Below, in pieces: positions 1 through 5,540 of a DNA stretch of 7,364 nt (positions are counted from its first letter, which is position 1; each line of letters opens with the position of its first letter). The stretch lies in the NCBI GenBank assembly GCA_903932805.1, contig CAIZHO010000585.1, positions 1-7,364 on the forward strand. Reading direction: 5' to 3'. The notes below the pieces were generated by a model that worked only from the letters and a program-made list of their open reading frames with translations, did no database searches and had not been told where the DNA came from. The translations under genes and the position numbers were made by a program. Source of the stretch: an uncultured Roseiflexaceae bacterium (lineage in GTDB: Bacteria; Chloroflexota; Chloroflexia; Chloroflexales; Roseiflexaceae).

Positions 1-51
1 GCCCGCCTGATCACAAATGCTGTCCGCATCCTTGATGCCCACAGCAGTTAG
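1..51 (+). CDS. C-terminal end of an unrecognised protein (partial, enters from the left edge)
   Basis: Reading from base 1 in the first frame gives 16 codons ending in a TAG stop at 49-51, with the peptide ARLITNAVRILDAHSS. The other two plus-strand frames hit stops or give an unnatural cysteine- and proline-rich string, and the codons used (GCC CGC CTG ATC) match those of the real genes in the window. The peptide is amphipathic, like a terminal helix. It is too short to assign to a family. Its stop codon shares bases with the stop codon of the convergent minus-strand gene (TTAG at 48-51). It could also be chance, because only 48 coding bases are visible. Confidence 0.4.
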   Translation, partial: ARLITNAVRILDAHSS

Positions 52-467
52 CGTTCACGTTCACCGTGTAACACCGCCAACAAAACGCTTGCATACGCGT
101 CCACAGCGTGCACAGCTGAAGACTCATACATCCAGTCGTCGTGCTGCACCCGACAGCGTACGCCCTCAGCACGTGACTCGAGGGTCACCACTGCATGCCC
201 TTCGACGTGTTCCATCAAGAGCAGACGCGCCTGTTGTTCGGACGGCAACCAAATAGCATCGACGGCGTGCACCGCATCCATCGCCCATTCACTGGCACCA
301 TGGAACATCAATACCGGCTCCCCATCATGCAGCCCCAGTTCGACCGCACCCGGAGCAATCAACCACGGTTCGACATCACTGGTGTCGAGGCAAAACCAAT
401 CCCCATTCGCCGGTTGCCAACGTATGCCCGCATCCGAGAGCCCTTGCGCCAACGTACCGTCGATCAT
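48..467 (-). CDS. Conserved short protein of unknown function (of the type databases often call CpaE-like)
   Basis: 139 aa, soluble, acidic, with no signal peptide or membrane helix. From memory its layout follows a family of about 140 residues common in actinobacteria and present elsewhere, often labelled pilus assembly protein CpaE: a start of type DAGxxWxPxxGDxF (residues 12-25), a central GxxEWAxDxV block (57-65), WLPSEQQARLLL (73-84) and a C-terminal VDAYASxLLAVL (122-133). No Walker motif is present, so it is not the true CpaE ATPase and no biochemical role can be given. The ATG at 465-467 is preceded by AGGAGG nine bases upstream and overlaps the stop of the ppk2 gene as ATGA, so the two are almost certainly cotranscribed and translationally coupled. 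Its stop overlaps that of the convergent gene at the left edge. The heptapeptide AVHAVDA occurs twice (65-71 and 118-124). I am confident it is a gene, and much less so of the family name. Confidence 0.8.
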   Translation of the reverse strand: MIDGTLAQGLSDAGIRWQPANGDWFCLDTSDVEPWLIAPGAVELGLHDGEPVLMFHGASEWAMDAVHAVDAIWLPSEQQARLLLMEHVEGHAVVTLESRAEGVRCRVQHDDWMYESSAVHAVDAYASVLLAVLHGERER

Positions 468-1318
468 CGTCCTGCTCCTCCTGTGCTGCGTTGGCGCACA
501 GATTCAATAGCAGCGATTCGCTCTGCCTGCATCTGCGCCAATGTTTGTACCCACGCATCGCGATACGGCTCCATATGCTGTTTGAGCAAACCGGCAATGA
601 CCAAATTGCGATACCACTTGCGGTTTGCCGGGACAACATACCACGGTGCGCGGTCGGTGCTTGTGCGGAGCATGACATCCGAGTAGACATCGAGATAGCT
701 TTCGAACAGCCCGCGATCATGCCAATCATCGGGTGCCAACTTCCATGCCGTGATGAGCTCGTGTTCACGGGCCATCAGGCGGGTTGCTTGCTCATCGGCA
801 TCGATATGCAAGTAGCATTTGATCAGGATCGTCCCATCATCCGCCAGCAGAGATTCGAATGCCGTGATATGCCCGATGCGTTGCGCTTGTGTCTGGGCAT
901 CGATGGAGTTGCGGACCCGTGTGGCAACCACGTCTTCGTAGTGTGAACGATTGAATATCCCGAGCATCCCACGAGGGGGCACCGCATGATGGATGCGCCA
1001 CAAAAAATCATGGCCGACTTCTATTGGTGTCGGCATTTTGAACGAGGTAACCAAGCTCGTGACGGGATCACCTCGACCTATAACGAAGCGGACCACGCCA
1101 TCTTTGCCACTCGCATCGAGGCCCTGCAAGACCAACACCACGCGATGTGTGCCGGCGCCATACATGAGTGCCTCGAGCTCACTGACGTCTGACATCAGTG
1201 CTTCGGCGGCAGCTTTGCCGTCTTCCTTCGTCACTGACGGGGTCCCGATGCAGGAGCACGCTCGGAGATGAAAGGTACCATCGGTTATCGGCTGCGGGAG
1301 ATACAGGCTCTCGTTCAT
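464..1318 (-). CDS. ppk2: Polyphosphate kinase 2 family protein (class III-like polyphosphate:nucleotide phosphotransferase)
   Basis: 284 aa from the chosen start, close to the usual 260-300 for single-domain PPK2. The family transfers phosphate between inorganic polyphosphate and nucleotides in the cytoplasm, and class III members phosphorylate both AMP and ADP. Visible motifs: Walker A GLDASGKDG (66-74), the Walker B-like NRSHYEDV (123-130), a lid segment containing RLMAR and WKLAPDDW (about 180-199), and APWYVVPANRKWYRN (224-238). The order and wording match the class III Meiothermus enzyme as I remember it. In the lid, the usual P-x-K-x-W-K reads L-I-T-A-W-K, so a conserved proline and lysine are missing. 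The start at 1318 is preferred because AGGG lies six bases before it. An in-frame ATG two codons upstream (1324) directly abuts that AGGG and leaves no spacing. The gene is divergent from accD and its stop overlaps the start of the next gene as ATGA. Confidence 0.93.
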   Translation of the reverse strand: MNESLYLPQPITDGTFHLRACSCIGTPSVTKEDGKAAAEALMSDVSELEALMYGAGTHRVVLVLQGLDASGKDGVVRFVIGRGDPVTSLVTSFKMPTPIEVGHDFLWRIHHAVPPRGMLGIFNRSHYEDVVATRVRNSIDAQTQAQRIGHITAFESLLADDGTILIKCYLHIDADEQATRLMAREHELITAWKLAPDDWHDRGLFESYLDVYSDVMLRTSTDRAPWYVVPANRKWYRNLVIAGLLKQHMEPYRDAWVQTLAQMQAERIAAIESVRQRSTGGAGR

Positions 1319-1356
1319 GCCCATCCCTATCGATAATATGCGTCAATGCAATGCGC

Positions 1357-1365
1357 ATCATACCA
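1357..1365 (-). promoter_or_regulatory. Extended -10 promoter for ppk2
   Basis: On the minus strand the sequence reads TGGTATGAT, a TGn extension plus a hexamer matching TATAAT at 5 of 6 positions. No convincing -35 element lies 16-18 bases upstream, as is common for extended -10 promoters. Transcription would start near 1350, giving a leader of about 30 bases before the ppk2 ATG. A second AT-rich hexamer, TATTAT at 1333-1338, is nearer the gene but would leave almost no leader. Confidence 0.5.
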
Positions 1366-1392
1366 TAGCCACGCCGTCAGACCGAGGTGATG

Positions 1393-1401
1393 TGGTATAC
1401 T
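1393..1401 (+). promoter_or_regulatory. Extended -10 promoter for accD-accA
   Basis: The sequence reads TGGTATACT: a TGn extension followed by TATACT (5 of 6 matches to TATAAT). No good -35 element is visible. A start near 1408 gives a leader of about 27 bases, followed by the ribosome site GAGG (1424-1427) seven bases before the accD ATG. It lies 27 bases from the oppositely directed ppk2 -10 element. Confidence 0.55.
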
Positions 1402-1434
1402 TTGGCTATCTACTCTCATTTGTGAGGCGATCCG

Positions 1435-2319
1435 ATGAAAGAACTCTTTCGTCGCGCTCCGAAAGCGTTCACGCCAGGCGAGCAGACGCGCGATCAAGGT
1501 ACACCTGACAACATGTGGGTCAAATGCCCCTCGTGTGGCGATTTGACATACCACAAGCAACTCCGTGACAACCTCAAAGTCTGCAAATGCGGTCATCACA
1601 TGCGGCTCAGTGCCGTTGAGTGGCAAGGGTTGTTCGACAGCGAATCATTCACCGAAGAAGACGGCGACATAGCCCCCCTCGATCCGTTGAACTTCGTTTC
1701 TCCCAAAGATAACTACGCCCAAAAGCTCCGTGACAGTCAGCTTCAGACCGGATTGTACGATGCCATGATCAGCGGCTATGCGAGCATCATGGGGCAAGCG
1801 CTCCAGGTGACGATCACCGAGTTTGATTTCATCGGCGGGTCAATGGGCAGTGTGTTCGGTGAGAAAATCGCCCGCGCTGCCGAACGCGCCTACGAACGGC
1901 GCGTCCCCCTGCTCACCATCAACGCATCCGGCGGTGCCCGCATGCATGAAGGTGTGTTGGCCTTGATGCAACTCCCCAAAGTCAACCTGACACTGGCTCG
2001 GCTTGGCACCATCGGGATGCCGCACATTTCGCTGATGACTGACCCCTGCTACGGTGGCGTGCTCGCATCATATGCTTCGGTGGCAGATATCATTATTGCC
2101 GAGCCCGGTGCCCGCATCGGCTTTGCCGGTCGTCGTGTCATCGAACAAACCATTCGCCAAAAGCTACCTGCAAACTTCCAAAGCGCCGAATTCATGCTCG
2201 AACACGGCATGATTGATATGGTCGTGCCACGCAACGATCTGCGTAGCACCCTCGGTCGCTTGTTCAAGCTCTATACCATGCGTGATGCCGACGCATCACC
2301 ATTACCTGCTGATGTGTGA
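1435..2319 (+). CDS. accD: Acetyl-CoA carboxylase carboxyltransferase subunit beta
   Basis: 294 aa, normal length. With AccA it transfers the carboxyl group from carboxybiotin on BCCP to acetyl-CoA, giving malonyl-CoA, the first committed step of fatty acid synthesis. An N-terminal zinc ribbon (CPSC at 31-34 and CKC at 50-52) precedes the crotonase-fold carboxyltransferase domain, with GGSMGSVFGEKIA (134-146), NASGGARMHEG (163-173), TDPCYGGV (202-209), EPGARIGFAGRRVIEQT (223-239) and the AEFMLEHGMID block (251-261). The zinc ribbon is odd: the second knuckle is C-x-C, while the usual AccD has C-x2-C, so one residue (normally after the first cysteine) is missing. The reading frame is intact through it (tgc aaa tgc ggt). 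The start has GAGG seven bases upstream. accA follows after nine bases, so the two are one operon. The biotin carboxylase and BCCP genes are not in the window. Confidence 0.97.
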   Translation: MKELFRRAPKAFTPGEQTRDQGTPDNMWVKCPSCGDLTYHKQLRDNLKVCKCGHHMRLSAVEWQGLFDSESFTEEDGDIAPLDPLNFVSPKDNYAQKLRDSQLQTGLYDAMISGYASIMGQALQVTITEFDFIGGSMGSVFGEKIARAAERAYERRVPLLTINASGGARMHEGVLALMQLPKVNLTLARLGTIGMPHISLMTDPCYGGVLASYASVADIIIAEPGARIGFAGRRVIEQTIRQKLPANFQSAEFMLEHGMIDMVVPRNDLRSTLGRLFKLYTMRDADASPLPADV

Positions 2320-2328
2320 GGTCACTGC

Positions 2329-3180
2329 ATGAAGACGCCACTCTCCGCCTGGGATAAAGTCCAGATATCGCGCCACGTCCAGCGTCCGCGCACCCTCGAC
2401 TATATTCGGGTGCTCTGTGAAGATTACTTCGAGTTCCATGGCGATCGACGCTTCGCCGACGACGCAGCTATTGTTGCAGGGGTGGGTCGCATCGACGGCC
2501 AGTCCGTCGTGATCATCGGTCACCAAAAAGGCCGTGACACGCGCGAAAACATGCGTCGTAATTTCGGCATGCCCAAACCCGAAGGCTATCGCAAAGCGAT
2601 GCGCTTGTTTCACCATGCCGAGAAGTTCGCGCTGCCGGTCATCTGCCTCATCGACACACCCGGTGCAGACCCGAGCATGGAGTCTGAATCGCGTGGCCAA
2701 GGCAACGCAATTGCCGAAAACATTCTCATCATGGCGCAGTTACGCACACCTATTGTCAGCCTCGTTATTGGTGAGGGTGGCTCGGGCGGAGCGCTCGCTA
2801 TCGGCGTCACTGACCGCATCCTGATGCTTGAACACTCGGTCTACTCGGTTGCAGCTCCCGAAGCGAGCGCTGCCATCTTGTGGCGCGACTCGTCCAAGGC
2901 TCCCGACGCCGCAAAAACCATGCGCATCACCGCCCAAGACCTCAAAGACATGAACATCATCGATGCCATCATCCCCGAACCCGAAGGCGGAGCCCACAAC
3001 GATGCCGACGCAACCATTCGTCGGGCTGGCGTTGCCATTATGCACAACATCGACGCGCTCAATGCACTCCCCACCAGTGTGCTCCTCGACCAGCGCTACC
3101 AGAAGTATCGCGTCATGGGCGCAATCAAGACCATGCCCACAAATCAATCGAGCAACGGCGAACCGTTGTCGTTCCTGTAG
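2329..3180 (+). CDS. accA: Acetyl-CoA carboxylase carboxyltransferase subunit alpha
   Basis: 283 aa, the shorter form of AccA (E. coli has about 319), with a reduced N-terminal helical region. It pairs with AccD in the carboxyltransferase heterotetramer and binds the carboxybiotin side. Motifs: RPRTLDYI near the start (19-26), HGDRRFADD (37-45), GHQKGRDT (64-71), the NFGMPKPEGYRKA block (78-90), IDTPGADPSMESESRGQ (108-124), the glycine-rich oxyanion motif GEGGSGGALAIG (148-159) and VYSVAAPEASAAILW (171-185). In the last block the usual PEG is PEA. The ribosome site GAGG (2318-2321) overlaps the accD stop, with seven bases before ATG, which fits translational coupling and balanced subunit synthesis. 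The gene ends just before a strong terminator, so accD-accA appears to be a two-gene operon. The final dozen or so residues are a loose, polar tail of no obvious function. Confidence 0.97.
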   Translation: MKTPLSAWDKVQISRHVQRPRTLDYIRVLCEDYFEFHGDRRFADDAAIVAGVGRIDGQSVVIIGHQKGRDTRENMRRNFGMPKPEGYRKAMRLFHHAEKFALPVICLIDTPGADPSMESESRGQGNAIAENILIMAQLRTPIVSLVIGEGGSGGALAIGVTDRILMLEHSVYSVAAPEASAAILWRDSSKAPDAAKTMRITAQDLKDMNIIDAIIPEPEGGAHNDADATIRRAGVAIMHNIDALNALPTSVLLDQRYQKYRVMGAIKTMPTNQSSNGEPLSFL

Positions 3181-3190
3181 TCAACCATGG

Positions 3191-3225
3191 CGCGCCGGCA
3201 CATCCTGTGCCGGCGCGGTTTTTTT
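3191..3225 (+). terminator. Intrinsic terminator of the accD-accA operon
   Basis: A perfect 12-bp inverted repeat, CGCGCCGGCACA at 3191-3202 and its complement at 3206-3217, encloses a three-base loop (TCC). After one G it is followed by seven Ts (3219-3225). This is a textbook Rho-independent terminator placed ten bases after the accA stop. It ends only 15 bases before the prmC start, so it separates prmC from acc transcription unless there is read-through. Confidence 0.95.
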
Positions 3226-3240
3226 GTACAAACGAGACGC

Positions 3241-4089
3241 ATGCCTATCCCCACGACTATTCGTACGACGCTCAGCGAAGCAACCACAGCACTGCAGTCA
3301 ACATCACCCAGCGCACGCCTGGATGCCGAGCTTCTGCTTGGTCATGTAACCGCCTGGAGCCGAGCACAGCTGCTTGCGCACGCGACTGACAGCATCTCCC
3401 CCGACATGGTGGCGCAGTATCACACCCTCGTCGAACGTCGGAGCCGGGGCGAATCCGTAGCCTATATCACGAACCACCGCGAATTCTATGGACATGACCT
3501 GTATGTTGATGCACGCGTCCTCGTCCCACGACCCGAGACCGAGCTCTTGGTCGACTGTGCCATCGCAGCCGCCCGCATCCTGAAACCGCCCGTCATCATC
3601 GATGTCGGCAGCGGTTCGGGCTGTATCGGCGTGGCTCTTGCACGTGCTGGCGCCGCACCAACCATCATCGGTACCGATGTGTCGGCCGATGCGCTTGCGG
3701 TGAGTGCCATCAATCGCGACCGGCATGGGCTCAACGCACAGATGCATCTGATGCACGCAGATTTGTGCACGGCATGTGCTCCGGTGTCGTTCATGGTCAG
3801 CAACCCACCGTATGTCATGGATGATGATGCGAATACAGATGTGCGGCAGTACGAACCACATCTTGCACTTTTCGGGGGGGATTCTGATGGTGCAGCCGTG
3901 TATCGGCGCTTCGCGCTGCTGTTGCCGCATCATTTGCGCAGCCCGGGGTATTTCGCCTGCGAAATAGATCCACGCCAAGCAGTCAGTGTCTGCGATGTAT
4001 TACAGACTGCCTTTCCGTTTGGCCGTGTCGTCTTGCACCACGACCTCGCTGGTCGCGCCCGTGTCGTCGAGCTCTGGCTTGAGTCGTAG
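3241..4089 (+). CDS. prmC: Peptide chain release factor N5-glutamine methyltransferase
   Basis: 282 aa, typical length. It methylates the glutamine of the GGQ motif in release factors RF1 and RF2 using S-adenosylmethionine, improving termination of translation. An N-terminal helical domain (about 1-75) is followed by YITNHREFYGHDLYVD (75-90), VPRPETELLVD (95-105), the SAM-binding motif IDVGSGSGCIG (120-130), the acidic GTDVS (144-148), and the catalytic NPPY (188-191) that holds the glutamine amide. YEPHLALFGGDSDG and the C-terminal DLAGRARVVELW are also typical. The frame stays open upstream to an ATG at 3187, but that stretch encodes the acc terminator hairpin and gives a non-family, arginine-rich leader, so 3241 is the sensible start. 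No clear ribosome site precedes it. A run of seven Gs (3874-3880) lies in the coding sequence. The last 90 bases overlap the convergent flippase gene. Confidence 0.95.
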   Translation: MPIPTTIRTTLSEATTALQSTSPSARLDAELLLGHVTAWSRAQLLAHATDSISPDMVAQYHTLVERRSRGESVAYITNHREFYGHDLYVDARVLVPRPETELLVDCAIAAARILKPPVIIDVGSGSGCIGVALARAGAAPTIIGTDVSADALAVSAINRDRHGLNAQMHLMHADLCTACAPVSFMVSNPPYVMDDDANTDVRQYEPHLALFGGDSDGAAVYRRFALLLPHHLRSPGYFACEIDPRQAVSVCDVLQTAFPFGRVVLHHDLAGRARVVELWLES

Positions 4090-5466
4090 CGATAGCGTTC
4101 GGAGCGGTTGTACCGCTGACCACACCAGACCGATGGCCGTTACCACGAGTGCCAGTAGACCCCACCACGTCGGTCCCCCTACTCCCCACCACCACAGCAA
4201 TCCGAACCAGAGCAAGGCCGGCCATACCTCGTGCAACGGAGCAACGACACGCAGGGTCTCGCGCTCGCGTAGACCGAGGATCACCGTTGCCACTCCGGCC
4301 GCCAGGGCGGTGCCCCAGGCAGCCGCTGCAACACCGTACATCGGGATGAAGGCAATGTTTACCCCGAGATTGAGCAGCGCCGCTATCAGGCTACCCCACC
4401 CAAACACCGCGGTGCGTCCATCACGCACCGCGCGCAGTCCCAAGAGCACCTGCACCCCACCGAACAGTGGCATACACGTCAACGCAAGGACATACGGGGC
4501 GGCGGGTTGTGCCGCAGCGCCCCCAATGATCCACAGCAGCGTCGGGGCACAAAGAACCAACACGCCCACAATGAGCAAAGCCACGGGAATGTAGAGCCGG
4601 AATGACAGCGCGAGAAACACATCGTCGTCGCGGTAACGTGGTTGCAACGCTATCGGCTGCCAGGCATTTTTGAGTGGTTCGATGACAAATGCCAGCAACG
4701 ATGCGACCAATACCGCCAACGCATAGTGACCCAGTGCGAGCGCATCCACCTGTGGCGCCAGCAACCACCGATCGGCATACAACACCACCCACCCAGTGAT
4801 GCTTACCGGCAACAGTGGGAGCCCCGTGCGGAGTACCGTTTTGATTACGCGGATATCGACCCGTCGGCCCACCAGCGACCATCCCAAGCCGATTGTCAGC
4901 AGCGCCATCAGCACATTGGTGAGTGCGGCTGCCTGGATCATCCCTACCACCCCACCGTCCCACCAGATGACCAACGCGATCCGGGTGGCTGCAGTGAACC
5001 CGATAAGCCCGATCATCGACCATACGACCAAGCGCACGTCGTTGCGGAGCTTGAATACGCTCAGTAAGAGCGTGTACACCACCGCAAACGGCAATGCACC
5101 AACCAGATACGGCATTGCCTCGTCTGTCTCTGGTCGTGCAATAGCCTGCCCAATCAGCGGCGCACAAACGAGCAACCCCGCACCAATGACTAGCCCCAGC
5201 GCAACCACAACGGTACCGGCACTGGTGATGATGGTGCGCCGTTGGGCCGCGTCGTTAGTGGCACTATACATCCCAGCGAGGACAGTACCAATCCCCCACA
5301 GCGCAACCGTGTATGCCCCTTGCCAGAGCGACAGAAAGATATCCACCGTACCATACCCAGCGACACCGATTGCCCGGGTGTAGAGCGGGGTAAGCAACAG
5401 CGCCACGATCGGACCAATCAGGCCGACAGCGGTGTACCACAGGGTTGTCTGTGCAAAGCGCTTCAC
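4000..5466 (-). CDS. Wzx/MATE-like polysaccharide biosynthesis flippase (MOP superfamily)
   Basis: 488 aa integral membrane protein with about 14 predicted helices (roughly 9-33, 38-66, 82-107, 118-138, 146-168, 172-199, 214-231, 243-264, 291-315, 322-342, 352-374, 377-398, 414-430 and 433-453). This is the MOP-superfamily pattern shared by O-antigen and polysaccharide translocases, which move lipid-linked saccharides across the inner membrane. Supporting signatures are the opening TPLYTRAIGVAGYGTVDIF (26-44), YADRWLLAP near helix 7 (230-238) and EPLKNAWQPIAL (263-274). Its substrate is unknown, since no glycosyltransferase or other glycan gene adjoins it. The start is GTG with AAGGAG four bases upstream. 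The polar tail from about residue 460 is encoded opposite the end of prmC and looks like a non-family extension. Mate-type drug exporters are a less likely alternative. Confidence 0.88.
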   Translation of the reverse strand: MKRFAQTTLWYTAVGLIGPIVALLLTPLYTRAIGVAGYGTVDIFLSLWQGAYTVALWGIGTVLAGMYSATNDAAQRRTIITSAGTVVVALGLVIGAGLLVCAPLIGQAIARPETDEAMPYLVGALPFAVVYTLLLSVFKLRNDVRLVVWSMIGLIGFTAATRIALVIWWDGGVVGMIQAAALTNVLMALLTIGLGWSLVGRRVDIRVIKTVLRTGLPLLPVSITGWVVLYADRWLLAPQVDALALGHYALAVLVASLLAFVIEPLKNAWQPIALQPRYRDDDVFLALSFRLYIPVALLIVGVLVLCAPTLLWIIGGAAAQPAAPYVLALTCMPLFGGVQVLLGLRAVRDGRTAVFGWGSLIAALLNLGVNIAFIPMYGVAAAAWGTALAAGVATVILGLRERETLRVVAPLHEVWPALLWFGLLWWWGVGGPTWWGLLALVVTAIGLVWSAVQPLRTLSLRLKPELDDTGATSEVVVQDDTAKRKGSL

Positions 5467-5503
5467 GACACTCCTTGCAACGATGGGTATGGACCTCTCT
5501 GAC

Positions 5504-5512
5504 TGTTACAAT
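5504..5512 (+). promoter_or_regulatory. Extended -10 promoter for the HAD phosphatase gene
   Basis: The sequence TGTTACAAT gives a TGn extension and TACAAT (5 of 6 matches to TATAAT). No good -35 element is seen. A start near 5519 gives a leader of about 22 bases that contains the ribosome site AGGAG (5531-5535). The element lies in the 74-base divergent gap between the flippase and this gene. I found no equally good promoter for the flippase in that gap. Confidence 0.5.
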
Positions 5513-5540
5513 AGCACGGTAATGGTACAAAGGAGCTCAT

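Noticed and set aside
195..946. Two plus-strand open frames opposite the ppk2 and CpaE-like genes
   Set aside because: Both are antisense to well-supported genes and look like translated noise without motifs or ribosome sites.
1333..1338. TATTAT as the ppk2 -10 element
   Set aside because: It would place the transcription start at the start codon, removing the AGGG ribosome site; the extended -10 at 1357-1365 fits better.
2740..3147. 135-codon open frame antisense to accA
   Set aside because: It is a valine- and glycine-rich shadow of conserved AccA codons, with no motif.
3304..3978. 224-codon open frame antisense to prmC
   Set aside because: It lies wholly opposite a clear PrmC, is rich in Cys, His, Arg and Ile-Arg strings typical of reverse-complement translation, and shows no family motif.
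4103..4117. Small perfect hairpin (AGCGGT, TGT loop) just after the prmC stop
   Set aside because: The stem is only 6 bp and no T-run follows on either strand, so it does not qualify as an intrinsic terminator.
4421..5167. 248-codon open frame on the minus strand in another frame of the flippase gene
   Set aside because: It is rich in Gly, Arg, Cys and Trp, a shadow of GC-rich membrane-protein codons. The 488-aa frame has a coherent 14-helix pattern.
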